A DNA stretch of 64,000 bases from Actinomadura rudentiformis (GCF_008923185.1 NZ_WBMT01000004.1:124001-188000), one strand, 5' to 3'; shown: positions 29,514 through 38,685, numbered from the stretch's first letter. Numbers and translations: made by a program. The notes: generated by a model from the sequence alone, not told the origin.

Positions 29514-30671
29514 CTATGCGGGTTCATCGGTTTGCGGGGAGGGTGATGCCGGTTGGGAACGGCGGGCTCGCCAGCAGGCGATTCCGCCGACCAGCAGAAG
29601 TGCCAGCCCAGTGCCAACCGGTGCCGCCATCGGCATACCGGTCTGCGGCAATTGTTCGGCGTCCCGGGCGGGCTGCTTGGGCGAGGCCGGGCTCCTCGGG
29701 TGGTCGGGCTTGTGCCCTGCGGGCTTGTGCCCTGCGGGCTTGTGCCCTGCGGGCTTGTGCCCTGCGGGCTTGTGCCCTGCGGGCTTGTGCTTTGCGGGCC
29801 TGTCCGCTGCTGGCTTGCGCCCTGCGGGCTTGTGTCCGGCTGGCCTGTCCGCTGCGGGCTTATGCGCCTTCGGATTGTGCGCTTCTGACCCGTTCGTCAG
29901 CGGCTTGTGTGGCCGGGGCTTTTGCGAGTCCGGCCTATCTGTCCCTGGCTTTTCGGAGGCTGGCTTATCTGCCGCTGGCTTATCTGCCGCTGGCTGATCT
30001 GATTCCGGCTTGTTCGGCGCTGGCTTGTCCGGGTCGGATTTGGGTGCTGCCGACTCGGATCGTGTCGACTTGGCGGGGATGATGCGCAAAGTGTGGGTGG
30101 CGACCTTACGGCCGTCCGGGTGGGTCAGAACGGCCCGATTGCGCAGTCGGCTGCCGCTCTTGGCGGTCGGCGATACCTGCACGTCGATGCGTACGGTGAC
30201 CGATCGCCGATAGGCGACCTGGCGCCAACTGCAAGTCACGTCGGACGCCTTCCCGCCCGTCCGGCAGCGGGGCCCGCGCACCTTGGTGACCTTCAACCCA
30301 GCGGGTACGTGGTCGGTGAGTTTGACCCTGTAAGCCGGGACCATGCCGACGTTGCGCACCCGCAGCACATAACGGAACCGCTGCCCTGGCCGGGCCGACG
30401 ACAGCGACGCCTGCTTGCTCAGCGACAGGCGCGGCGCCGTCCGAGGTCCATCGGCCGGCTGCGCCAACGCCGGCATCGCCCCTGTCAGTCCGATCATTCC
30501 TGCCGCCGCCAGGCTGGCCATCACTACTTTGGCCGCCTTTGCCGGTCCAGGCGCCTTCCTGAACGGATTGCGTCGTGCCGCCGTGCGCGCGGCCTGGAAT
30601 GGCCCATGCGCTGGTTCTGCTATGGGCTCCTGCATGCTCCTGGACAGGCAGTCATGCTGCGACTTGGCCAT
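29514..30671 (-). CDS. LPxTG cell-wall-anchored protein with PAGHK repeats
   Basis: 385 residues from MAKSQHDC (GGGGGAAACC upstream). A long basic N-terminus precedes the signal segment ending PALAQP. A DUF11-like Ig domain follows (RFRYVLRVRNVGMVPAYRVK, VTVRIDVQVS). Then comes a Lys/Pro/Asp/His-rich wall-spanning stretch, with five exact PAGHK units and degenerate copies. The sorting signal is LPQTG, then a membrane helix (GTGLALLLVGGIACW) and RARR. The protein would be covalently linked to peptidoglycan. Head domain partner unknown. A sortase gene lies at 36867-37400. Confidence 0.85.
   Translation of the reverse strand: MAKSQHDCLSRSMQEPIAEPAHGPFQAARTAARRNPFRKAPGPAKAAKVVMASLAAAGMIGLTGAMPALAQPADGPRTAPRLSLSKQASLSSARPGQRFRYVLRVRNVGMVPAYRVKLTDHVPAGLKVTKVRGPRCRTGGKASDVTCSWRQVAYRRSVTVRIDVQVSPTAKSGSRLRNRAVLTHPDGRKVATHTLRIIPAKSTRSESAAPKSDPDKPAPNKPESDQPAADKPAADKPASEKPGTDRPDSQKPRPHKPLTNGSEAHNPKAHKPAADRPAGHKPAGRKPAADRPAKHKPAGHKPAGHKPAGHKPAGHKPAGHKPDHPRSPASPKQPARDAEQLPQTGMPMAAPVGTGLALLLVGGIACWRARRSQPASPSPQTDEPA
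29706..29795 (-). repeat. 15-bp in-frame tandem repeat
   Basis: Five exact copies of GGGCTTGTGCCCTGC from 29706 to 29780 plus a degenerate sixth encode the PAGHK units of the wall-spanning stalk. Near-perfect DNA identity implies recent expansion and possible length variation between strains. Confidence 0.9.
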
Positions 30672-30959
30672 GGTTTCCCCCGGGTGACACTGACGGGCCC
30701 CCGCCCGCTTCCGGCGATCACCTCGCTTTGCGGCAAAGCGAACGTCCGGTGGATGAGATGCGGGTAAGCATCTAACAATCGCAAGATCACGTCTGTCTCC
30801 AACATGCGCCGGCAAAGTAAAACCTGATCGCTCGCCGGGGCACGCTCGTCACCGAGACCTGCGAGCCAGTCATCTCCCTCAAGATCACTCCAGAGTCCCG
30901 CCGGCGATTCCCCATGGCGAGCGATGTGTGGCCGATCGTGCGCCATTCATGCTTTCGCC

Positions 30960-32453
30960 ATGAAACAGACCTTCAAGGGTGTCGGCGTGGCGGTGGCGGC
31001 GCTCGCTGTCATGACGGGTGGTGCGAGCGCCGTGTCGGCGCAGCCCGCGCAGGCGCCCCGGGGCGAGCCGTGCCTGCCGGTGCCCGGCGCCGAATGTGGA
31101 ACCGTGCGGGTCCCGTTGCAACGAGCGCATCCCGAGTTGGGCAGCACCACCGTCGCCTACGCGGTGATCCGTCACCGGGACACGTCCAAGCCCGCCAAGG
31201 GGACGGTTGCGATCAATCCGGGCGGCCCGGGTGACTCCGCGATCGCCTACGCCCCGAGGTTCGCCCAGGCGTTCAGCGATCTCTTGAACGATCACGACCT
31301 GCTGCTGATCGATCCGCGCGGGGTCAACCGATCCGACCCGATCGACTGCGCGTCCCTCCGTTCCCTTCCCGCGACCCGCGACGGTTTCGTACGGGCGATC
31401 GGCGAGTGCGGCCGGTCTCTGGGAACGCGTGCGCGTGGCTACACCTCGGCCGAGATCGCCGACGACTTCGACGCCGTTCGCGCCAAGCTCGGCATCGAGC
31501 GGCTGGACCTGCTCGGACAGTCGTACGGCACGTACCTCATGGCGGTCTACGCCCAGCGGCATCCGGATCGGGTGCGTTCGGTGGTGCTCTCAAGCGCCTA
31601 TCCGCTCGCGTTCGACATGTGGGCGCGCCCGGAAGCCCGAGCGGCTCGCCGGGCCCTGAAGCTGATGTGTGAACGCAGCGGCGACGCGTGCAAGGGCGAC
31701 CAGGTATTGCGGGACATCGCGCGGCTCGCCGGGCGACTGCGCGAGCGGCCGGTCCTCTACACGATGGAGGGCGACGACAAGCAGCGGCGGCTGGACGACA
31801 CCTCGCTCGCCTCGATCGTGTTCGGCTCCACCGCGCAGGCTCCCGAGGCCATCGGCGATGTCCCCGCGATGGTCCGCACCGCACTGCGAGGCGACAACAC
31901 CCTGCTGATCGCCGCCGCCCGGCAGCAGGCCCCGATGAGCGGATCGGCGGCACCTCGTGAGGAGGAGAGGCCCTTCAACCCTCCGCAGGCGGCAGCCGTG
32001 ATGTGCAATGACTATCCGAAGCTGTGGGACCGTAAGGCGCCCATCTCGACCCGGCTGCGGCAGTTCGCGGCCGGGCGCGCGGCGCTGCCCGAGCAGGCGT
32101 ACTGGCCGTTCGGAAAGGAAGCCTGGACCAGCTCCATGACCGCTCAGGGCAACGCCTGCATCCGCTGGCCCGACCGCGATGGCCCGGTGCAACCGGTCGA
32201 CGGCCCGTTCCCCGACGTCCCGGTGCTGGTCGTGTCGGGCGACCTGGACGCCAACACCCCGACCGAGTCGGGACGCCTGGCGGCCCGGCAGTTCCGCCGC
32301 TCCACGGTCGTGGAGGTCCCCAACGTGGGCCACGTGCCCGAAAAGGAGCCGAGCGGCTGCGCGGCGGCCATCGAGACCGGCTTCATCCGTGACCTGCGGG
32401 TGGGCGACATCTCCTGCCTGGCCAAGATCCCGCCCGTACCCGTCCGATCCTGA
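30960..32453 (+). CDS. Secreted alpha/beta-hydrolase, tripeptidyl aminopeptidase-like
   Basis: 497 residues. The signal peptide runs to about SAVSAQPAQA. The hydrolase core shows INPGGPGDSAIAY (oxyanion-hole region), LLLIDPRGVNRSDPID, nucleophile elbow DLLGQSYGTYL, the Asp in VSGDLDANTPTESG and the His in VPNVGHVPEKEPSGC. This order and the Cys pairs match the actinomycete secreted SlpD/tripeptidyl-aminopeptidase class, which trims peptides from proteins outside the cell. The start at 30960 has a weak ribosome binding site. Divergent from the LPxTG protein gene. Confidence 0.88.
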   Translation: MKQTFKGVGVAVAALAVMTGGASAVSAQPAQAPRGEPCLPVPGAECGTVRVPLQRAHPELGSTTVAYAVIRHRDTSKPAKGTVAINPGGPGDSAIAYAPRFAQAFSDLLNDHDLLLIDPRGVNRSDPIDCASLRSLPATRDGFVRAIGECGRSLGTRARGYTSAEIADDFDAVRAKLGIERLDLLGQSYGTYLMAVYAQRHPDRVRSVVLSSAYPLAFDMWARPEARAARRALKLMCERSGDACKGDQVLRDIARLAGRLRERPVLYTMEGDDKQRRLDDTSLASIVFGSTAQAPEAIGDVPAMVRTALRGDNTLLIAAARQQAPMSGSAAPREEERPFNPPQAAAVMCNDYPKLWDRKAPISTRLRQFAAGRAALPEQAYWPFGKEAWTSSMTAQGNACIRWPDRDGPVQPVDGPFPDVPVLVVSGDLDANTPTESGRLAARQFRRSTVVEVPNVGHVPEKEPSGCAAAIETGFIRDLRVGDISCLAKIPPVPVRS

Positions 32454-32492
32454 AGCCCTCGCGCGCTAGAGGTCGCTCAACCGCGCGGTGAC

Positions 32493-32556
32493 AGGGACGC
32501 GTGGAAGCAGGGACGCGTGGAAGCAGGGACGCGTGGAAGCAGGGACGCGTGGGCGC
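32493..32556. repeat. 16-bp tandem repeat
   Basis: Three exact copies of AGGGACGCGTGGAAGC and a partial fourth, continuing into GGGCGCGTGGGCGCG. Noncoding, just after the hydrolase gene. Confidence 0.85.
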
Positions 32557-32974
32557 GTGGGCGCGCTGTCGAAACGCTGGTGTGTCTGCTCGCTGCGAAA
32601 GTGCAAACGCCCGGTGGCCGAATCCCGGCCGCCGGGCTTGCCGGTCTGTTACTGCGGTCAGGCCCGCGCGTATTGGCGAGGGCCCGTCCGAGCGCTAGGC
32701 CGTGTCTGACAATTGATGGTGGCGGAGCCACAAGATGATGCTGGCCAGCAGCACGCCGGGAGGAGGGCCCGCGACGGCGTCCCACTGCCGGCGTACGCGC
32801 TCTTCCAGCACACCCAGGTGGCGGCGGCCATCGCGCGGCAGCAGGTCGGTGTCGGCCGGGTGCGGGTCACACCCCTACGGTTTATGTTCGTCATGGGGGT
32901 CGTCATGGCCCGCCACATCCTGCCAGCCGGCGGAGTCATTCAGCTCGCGCAGTCAGGCACTAGGCTGCCGCGGC
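32557..32974. other. Intergenic, no gene recognised
   Basis: About 420 bases after the 16-bp repeats. TAGGCCGTGTCTGACAATTG near 32696 resembles ends of some actinomycete insertion sequences, but no transposase remnant or matching second end was found. Confidence 0.35.
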
Positions 32975-33481
32975 ATGTCCGATCTCTACGAATTGCTTAT
33001 TACAGCTGAGCTTCCGGCGGATCTTTCGGATGCGGAGCTTGCCGAACTGCGCTGGCATCTCGGGCGCGGGCCAGAGCCCAAGGAATTCACCATCGTGACC
33101 GACTTTGAGGTCGAGTACGTCGGTGATGGTGATCCTGCCGCGGATGTGGCCGACGACAGTTGGAAGACTCGGCGAGAGCCGCTGATGGCTCGGCGCGGGC
33201 CTTCCGACGCGCGGGTCGGCGGGGTGGATTTCTCCGAGCTCGCCCTCCGGCAAGGACGTCACCCGGCCTGGGTCTTGACCTCGCGCCAGGAGATCCACGG
33301 CCCCACTCACTGGAACATGTTGATCGAAATGATCCGGTGGTTGGAACGAAGGACGACCAGTCCCTGGGGCGAGGAGGGTCTCAACTTCTATTTGCGCCAC
33401 TGCGAGGACACCACCCTGAGAGCGGCGAGACTCAATGGCGAAAGGATCGTTTCTCGGGAAGACCCTGGCCAGTTGCTCTGA
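32975..33481 (+). CDS. Uncharacterised protein
   Basis: 168 residues from MSDLYELLITAELP. The upstream part of the open frame lacks coding character, so this Met is chosen. Acidic, soluble, with Trp-containing segments (THWNMLIEMIRWLERRT) and no known motif. The SDAELAELRWHLG stretch resembles other small actinomycete unknowns. No signal peptide. Confidence 0.55.
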   Translation: MSDLYELLITAELPADLSDAELAELRWHLGRGPEPKEFTIVTDFEVEYVGDGDPAADVADDSWKTRREPLMARRGPSDARVGGVDFSELALRQGRHPAWVLTSRQEIHGPTHWNMLIEMIRWLERRTTSPWGEEGLNFYLRHCEDTTLRAARLNGERIVSREDPGQLL

Positions 33482-33719
33482 CCTTCCGCATAGGTGGATG
33501 GCGGCCAGTCGAGCCCAATGCAACGCAGCTGCCGCAGGCCAGCGTGTCCATGTCCTCGTGCGCGGTCATGAGTGGGCCATGCCCTTTAGGCGGCAGCATT
33601 CGCGCGTTAAGGGGCGAAAAAGGTCGGCGGTCGTCAACACGAAGGGGGCCGTGGGGGCGGCAAGGCGCCCCGGGCCGTGGGCCGTGTTCGGGGTTGGGGT
33701 GGTGTGTGGGGGACACCGT

Positions 33720-33767
33720 GGGGGGGGGGCCCCACCCCGGGGGGGGGGGGGGCCCCCCCCCCCCCCC
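33720..33767. repeat. G/C homopolymer palindrome
   Basis: Ten G, a short C-rich link, then 14 G followed directly by 15 C. The tract can form an extreme hairpin. It lies just downstream of the minus-strand gene ending at 33811, where the paralogues at 61-63 kb carry GC-rich terminators, so it may be an expanded terminator. A sequencing or assembly artefact is also possible. Confidence 0.7.
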
Positions 33768-33810
33768 ACGGCCCTTGCCCTGTGATCAGGGTTGGCTTCT
33801 TGTGAGCGGG

Positions 33811-34062
33811 TCAGTCGTCGACAACGGAACCGTTGATGCAGTCACCCGACTCGTAGGTCATACCGAGGATGTTGTGGATGGCGGCACCGACGCCGGCGAT
33901 GTCAATGCCGCGGCAAGTCTGGATGCCGATGATCTGGACGTTGCCACCACCTTTGTGGTGGTCGTCGTATTCGTCTTCGCCACCGGCGTGGGCCGGAGCA
34001 GCGCCGAACGTCAACAGCGCGGCGGATCCAGCAAGGCCAGAAATGACCAGCTTCTTGAGCAT
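33811..34062 (-). CDS. Small secreted two-cysteine protein (dispersed copy)
   Basis: 83 residues from MLKKLVISG, with GGAGAG upstream. The signal peptide ends APAHA. The mature peptide of about 57 residues begins acidic and His-containing (GEDEYDDHHKGGG). The family core follows: IQTCRGI, AIHNILGMTYESGDC, NGSVVD, with the two Cys 24 residues apart as in the three tandem copies at 61.3-63.0 kb. Here the His/Asp patch precedes the core rather than following it. It is likely exported and perhaps surface-active or metal-binding. No named family is known to me. Confidence 0.8.
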   Translation of the reverse strand: MLKKLVISGLAGSAALLTFGAAPAHAGGEDEYDDHHKGGGNVQIIGIQTCRGIDIAGVGAAIHNILGMTYESGDCINGSVVDD

Positions 34063-34739
34063 GAGGCTCTCCATTCACGGTGAGTGCAGTCGAACAACAC
34101 GCAGGGGGCGGGAGCCTCCCGCGTGCAGGCAATCGCATCCCACCCCTCGCCGGAAGACAAGCACGCCAAACCGAATTTCATCGGCTGTTGATACAACGTG
34201 GCAATCCCTTTTCCATAGCGGTCGAAGATAACCTGTTATATTCTGGCTCATTCTAGACAAGGTAGTCAGGTCACTAAAATACGGCCAATGGCGCCCCGCG
34301 CTTCTCGCGGCGCATTTCCCCTTCGGCTTGCTTCGATTGAATACTTGCAGTCCCAAGGGGCTTTCTGGCATTAGGCAAGTGGGGGCAAAGGCGCATGGCA
34401 ACCGCGTTGCACTCCGAGGGCGACCGATAGTTTGGCCTGCGCTCGACGCCGAATGGACCTCGGCGCTGCGACGGGTGGTGAGCGCAGCGAACTTCACGCG
34501 TCCCGCCGGGAGGAGCTGCGCTCACCGCTTCTCATGAGCGACCGCGGGGGAGAGCCCGTCCGAGTGTTCACGGCATCGGCAAGCCTTAGTGGCCCTCTTT
34601 GACAATGCAGCCGTCAAGAAAGGCCAATCACGCGATTGAGCACCGGAGAACAGCACTCACGGGCTGTTAGCGTCCGTGCCGTCCAGCCGAACGAGGGAGC
34701 GTCACCGCTGGTCTGCGAGATCTCGAGGAGTGTGGTCCG
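34063..34739. other. Intergenic region with lower GC
   Basis: About 680 bases between the small secreted protein and a divergent secreted protein. A/T-rich stretches around 34200-34280 probably hold promoters. No gene or repeat recognised in the remainder. Confidence 0.4.
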
Positions 34740-35747
34740 ATGCCGCTACTGGCGCCGGCGTGTCACGGGGTCGCAGTGCCCCGAGGCCGGCTCCAGCCTG
34801 CGCTGATCTCCTGCGCCCGGCGCGTCGTGACAACGGGTTTCCTCGTGGCGGCCGGCTGGCTGGCGGTCGCCGCGCTCGCCGAGCGGGACGCCCATGCGGC
34901 CTCCTCGGCACCTGTCGACTGTTCAGGCTCGACCGCTGCGGTGAGCGCGACCACGTCTGCAGCCGCGGCCTGCTCGCGCGGGTCCGTACGGCGAGAGACG
35001 CGTGCTCACGTAAAACGCCTCGCCACTGGGCATCACAGCGCGACTGAGGCGGTGGCCGCCTCGGCGAAGGTACGTTCGCGGGCGGGATTGAGCTCTCGCA
35101 GCCGGGCAGTGCGGCAAACGGTCGTCCATGAACGAGGGGACGCGAGCCGGACCACGTTGACCAGCGACTCTCTCAAGCGAATCGGGGGGACGCTCGTCGC
35201 CGCGGCCGACCGGCTTCAGCGATCGGCCTTGGCCGTCGTGCAGCCACAGGCGTTCAGCGCGACCTCGCTAGAGGTCTCCCCGCCATCGATCGACGGAGTC
35301 CTCGCTCTCCCGATGAGGTCGCCTGAGACTCCGTCAGCCTCGTCGGAAGAGCTGCTCAGCAGCGGCGCGGTCAACATCCAGCCCGTTCAGGCGCCCCAAG
35401 TCGGAGCAGGCTCTGCGTTGGCGCCTGGCGAGACGATCGCGCCCGGCGAGACGTTCGCCCAGCCCCTGCCCAGGCCGATCCTGCGATCGACCACAGCAGC
35501 ATCCGATCTGTCGACCAGTACCGACGGTGACTCGGGAGAGCCGACCCAGGTGCCTCCAGCGGCTTCGGGCGGACACCATGTCGGCGGAGCCTCGACCTAT
35601 GCAGGTCACGGTCCCAGCGCACTCGGGACGCTGGGAGTGACCCGGACCTCCCCAGCACTCGCGCTCGTGACACAACGCATTCGGCTGGCAAAGGCGCCGA
35701 CCGCCTCCACGCCGGACGTTCCGGTTCCCGCTCCCGTTCCCGAATAG
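34740..35747 (+). CDS. Secreted low-complexity protein upstream of chaplin
   Basis: 335 residues. GAGGAG lies upstream of the ATG. A signal peptide of about 53 residues (VTTGFLVAAGWLAVAALAER, cleavage near AHAAS) leads to a long Ser/Ala/Thr/Pro-rich chain with no predicted compact domain. It contains repeated APGETIAPGETFAQP and ends in a Pro/Val run. It has two Cys just after the signal peptide. Together with the chaplin 96 bp downstream it may form part of the hydrophobic surface layer, but that is inference from position. Confidence 0.6.
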   Translation: MPLLAPACHGVAVPRGRLQPALISCARRVVTTGFLVAAGWLAVAALAERDAHAASSAPVDCSGSTAAVSATTSAAAACSRGSVRRETRAHVKRLATGHHSATEAVAASAKVRSRAGLSSRSRAVRQTVVHERGDASRTTLTSDSLKRIGGTLVAAADRLQRSALAVVQPQAFSATSLEVSPPSIDGVLALPMRSPETPSASSEELLSSGAVNIQPVQAPQVGAGSALAPGETIAPGETFAQPLPRPILRSTTAASDLSTSTDGDSGEPTQVPPAASGGHHVGGASTYAGHGPSALGTLGVTRTSPALALVTQRIRLAKAPTASTPDVPVPAPVPE

Positions 35748-35843
35748 GCGACGCGTCGCTTTCTCGCACGTTCGACGCACACCAGCGATGGTGCTCACGC
35801 CATTGCCACCCCGTGCATCCACATCGAAAAAGGAGCAACAAGA

Positions 35844-36803
35844 ATGCGAAACTGGGCCAGAAACTCTGCTCGCGTCGCTCTGGTGACAGCGGGGGTGGCC
35901 GCCGGCTCGAGCATCACCGGTGGCGCCACGGACGCGGATACGACCAGCGGTGACGTGAGCGTGCTCGGCGGCAACCAGATCAACGCGCCGATCTCCGTAC
36001 CGATCAACATCAGTGGAAACTCCGCGGCTCTGCTGGGAATGGCCAAGGCCGAGTCCCTCGGTGGGGCCCACGTCGCCAAGATGGGCGACGGCGGCGGATC
36101 GATGAAGACCTCGGGCAGCGTCTCAATGGGAGGCGGGAACCAGCTACGCGCTCCGATCAGCATCCCGATCGACTTCTGCGGCAACGCCCTCGCCATCGCC
36201 GGCGTCGCGAAGGCCGCTTGCAAGGGCACGGCCACGGTCACCCACCACGGCGGGGCGGGCCCGGGAGACAAGACCTCGGGAACGGTCAGTGTGCTGGGCG
36301 GCAACCAGGCCTACGTTCCCATCGACATCCCTCTCGACGTCTGCGGGAACGCGGCAGCGGTGTTGGGCGTGGCCAAGGCGTTCTGCCGGGGCGGCGCGCA
36401 CGTGCTGCACGGCTCTCACGATCCGGGCGAGCACGATCACCACAACGGCCCGCCGCCGCCCCACGAGTGCGCGGACCGGGTTTCCGTCCGCGGCCGGGCC
36501 AACCCCGATTGCGAAGGAACCAAATCGGCAAAACCGCCGCTGCCGGTCAAAACCAAGGCCAAGACCCCCAAAAGGCCAAAGTTCAAGAAGCCGAAGATCT
36601 TGCCGTCCACCAGGCGCATGGCCGGCACGCCCGAGCCGGTGGTCGAGGAGCCACTGCCTCCCATGGCGCAGACCCTGCAAGATCTCATCCGGGCGGCGGG
36701 AATCCCCGTCCCGTCCCCGGAGCACGCGGCGGAGTACCGGCCGACCCTCGGAGTGACGAAGGGCCTCCCGGTTCACGTGGCGGGCAATCCTCTCCTGCGC
36801 TGA
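35844..36803 (+). CDS. Chaplin-type secreted protein with three chaplin domains
   Basis: 319 residues with AAAAAGGAG upstream. After the signal peptide come three chaplin repeats of about 40 residues. The first (GGNQINAPISVPINISGN) has no cysteines. The second (RAPISIPIDFCGNALAI, AAC) and third (YVPIDIPLDVCGNAAAV, AFC) each have the normal pair. A His/Pro-rich linker (HDPGEHDHHNGPPPPHE) and a basic stretch (KTKAKTPKRPKFKKPK) follow. Chaplins assemble into amyloid-like films that let hyphae break the water surface. There is no LPxTG-type signal at the C-terminus, so it is probably not sortase-anchored despite the downstream sortase. Confidence 0.85.
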   Translation: MRNWARNSARVALVTAGVAAGSSITGGATDADTTSGDVSVLGGNQINAPISVPINISGNSAALLGMAKAESLGGAHVAKMGDGGGSMKTSGSVSMGGGNQLRAPISIPIDFCGNALAIAGVAKAACKGTATVTHHGGAGPGDKTSGTVSVLGGNQAYVPIDIPLDVCGNAAAVLGVAKAFCRGGAHVLHGSHDPGEHDHHNGPPPPHECADRVSVRGRANPDCEGTKSAKPPLPVKTKAKTPKRPKFKKPKILPSTRRMAGTPEPVVEEPLPPMAQTLQDLIRAAGIPVPSPEHAAEYRPTLGVTKGLPVHVAGNPLLR

Positions 36804-36812
36804 ATTACGGAA

Positions 36813-36841
36813 GGGGGCGGCGCCTTCGAAATGCCGCCCCC
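36813..36841 (+). terminator. Hairpin terminator after chaplin
   Basis: GGGGGCGGC (36813-36821) pairs with GCCGCCCCC (36833-36841), ten bases after the chaplin stop. It makes an in-frame ATG at 36831, inside the hairpin, an unlikely start for the sortase. Confidence 0.75.
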
Positions 36842-36866
36842 TCACAAAGAAAGCTCCGAGCCTAAA

Positions 36867-37400
36867 ATGCACAGACTCCCGTCGCGTTTCCTTTGGATAA
36901 CACTGCTCACCGTGGCCACGGTCGTAAGCACGCCGCAAGCGGCCAGCACCCACGCTGCCGCACCAGCCATCGCCACTCTCATAATCCCAAAGATCGGCCT
37001 CCACGAGAGGATTCGCGAAGGCGTCGGCAAGGCCAAGCTGAGACGCACTATCGGGCACTACCCTGGCACCGCCAAGCCAGGGCAGGTAGGGAACGTGGCG
37101 CTACTGGGCCACAGAACCACCGGCCGAGCCCCCTTCCGCAAGCTCAACCGTCTCACCAAAGGAGACTCGATCGTACTCAAGACCAAGTCCCATTCCTTTC
37201 GATACGTAGTCCGCCGCATTCGCATCATCTCCCCGTCCCGAACGAACGTCCTTAATCCAACACCCCTCCGTCCGGGCAGAACCCCCAAGGGCCGCTACCT
37301 TTCCCTCATCACCTGCCACCCCAAGGGCAGTGACGCAAAGAGACTAGTGGTCATAGCCAAATTGGTAGCGACAAAGACAACCAAGCAATCAAAAAGCTAA
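36867..37400 (+). CDS. Class E-type sortase
   Basis: 177 residues. The signal-anchor segment (WITLLTVATVVSTPQ) is followed by the sortase barrel beginning ATLIIPKIGLHERIREGV. The catalytic triad is visible as His82 (LLGHRTTGRAPF), Cys150 (LSLITCHPKG) and Arg159 (DAKRLVVIAKL). Class E enzymes anchor surface proteins in actinomycetes, usually at LAxTG. The nearby LPQTG protein is a possible substrate, and the adjacent chaplin lacks a signal. The gene looks richer in A and T than its neighbours, and no good ribosome binding site is seen. Confidence 0.85.
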   Translation: MHRLPSRFLWITLLTVATVVSTPQAASTHAAAPAIATLIIPKIGLHERIREGVGKAKLRRTIGHYPGTAKPGQVGNVALLGHRTTGRAPFRKLNRLTKGDSIVLKTKSHSFRYVVRRIRIISPSRTNVLNPTPLRPGRTPKGRYLSLITCHPKGSDAKRLVVIAKLVATKTTKQSKS

Positions 37401-37910
37401 TGCGGCGGACGTGGGGGTCACCGCGCAGACCAGCTGCTGAGCCAATCAGGAGATCCACCCCTAGGCCCGTCGGCTGCGCCCCGAACCCGAAGGCCATGTG
37501 CCACGCGGCCGGTCTCGACCGATGACCCAGCGTCAGCCCTGGCATCCCGCCAGCTCTGAACCTCCGCGCAGGACACTTCGCTGTCTCTTCCACAACGTGG
37601 TTCCTTCAGGGACTTAGCCGCTTGTCGCCGGCCGCCAGGAGCCAGGGCCTGAGGGGCGCGGCCAAGTCCCGCGCGAACATCCAACTCACAGGAGTTGGGC
37701 CACTGAAAGGCAGGAAGATCGGACCAGAACATGTCCGTAGAACCACGCTGACCGTTGGTGAAAGGAACGCCGCGAATCCACTTCCGGCTGATGCGGGATC
37801 GGCGAAAGGCGGCGACTCCGGTGCGCCTGATCGGAGACACTCCGTCAATGAACGTCTCGATCAAGGATTTCAGCCTGTCCCGGTAGCTCTTCGCCGCAAG
37901 GGACTTGGTC
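37401..37910. other. Intergenic, nothing recognised
   Basis: About 510 bases downstream of the sortase. Several short overlapping frames in both directions, none with a ribosome binding site and recognisable content. Confidence 0.4.
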
Positions 37911-38105
37911 ATGATCGCCGCATTGGCCGTCGCGTTCTGGCCGGTCCAGTCCGGCACCCGTGCCTGCGGGACCGCGTTCAACTCCTCGCATGACACGATT
38001 TCGGCGTACCTGGCCGCGCTCCAGGCAGGGCAGCAAACCGAGGCGCGCGACGTCCTCAACTGCGACAAGGGGCGAAAGACGGCCCGCAATTACACGATTC
38101 GATGA
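37911..38105 (+). CDS. Possible small membrane-anchored protein, maybe truncated
   Basis: 64 residues with AAGGGA upstream of a TTG/ATG pair. A hydrophobic start (MIAALAVAFWPVQSG) precedes a short domain with two Cys and an amphipathic helix (ISAYLAALQAGQQTEARDVL). The helix pattern resembles the beginning of secreted DUF4878-like domains, so this may be the 5' part of a longer decayed gene. Confidence 0.35.
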   Translation: MIAALAVAFWPVQSGTRACGTAFNSSHDTISAYLAALQAGQQTEARDVLNCDKGRKTARNYTIR

Positions 38106-38685
38106 CCTTGGGCGGGGTTCCTGATGCTCGGCGGCTGGGTGGTCGCGGCCAGGAGCCAGCCGCTCCAGGGTTCGCCCGATCCCACCTGACGGCGCGGCCG
38201 AAGTCTGTCGTCGAAGGCGTGCTGGTCGAGGTCGACCTTGTCTTGATCCCCCTGCGAGAGGGAGGCTGGCGACCTGGTGTTCGCTGGCAGCCCGTCGACG
38301 TTCGCCCCCTCCCTTGAGGTGAACGAAGCAGGCGCTCTCGTGATCGCAGCAGGTACCGAGAGGACCGTCTCCGACACGGACTTGCGCCCGTGGCGCCCGG
38401 TGTAGTTGATCGATTGGAATGCCTGTCCTTGCTGCCCGGGGCCCGGCGTTGATCACCGTGGACGGTGTGCCGATGACGGATGGACGTCTTTGCTCGGCAT
38501 GTAGGGATCGCCTGCCGGGGTGGATGCGGCAGGATGCTCACGCGCTCAGCAGCCGCTCGGGCACCATATCGAGGTTGCCCTGTGAACGCGTGAGCCCCGC
38601 GCCTAGCCTGGGAGTTGTCGAGACTCAGGAGGTACGGGGCCTATGCGTGAAAGTGAGACGCGCACCCCGGCAGTGGGCGGCGCAC
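38106..38685. other. Intergenic upstream of XRE regulator
   Basis: About 580 bases. AGGAGG at 38626-38631 serves a start somewhere near 38643-38653, or reflects an upstream short frame. The open frame leading into the XRE gene contains CSACRDRLPGWM but has no recognised domain. Confidence 0.35.

Noticed and set aside
29438..30082. Cys/Ala repeat protein on the plus strand
   Set aside because: It is the antisense of the PAGHK repeats of the LPxTG gene. The minus-strand frame has signal peptide and sorting signal.
32696..32715. TAGGCCGTGTCTGACAATTG as an insertion sequence end
   Set aside because: No transposase remnant, target duplication or partner end found within several kb.
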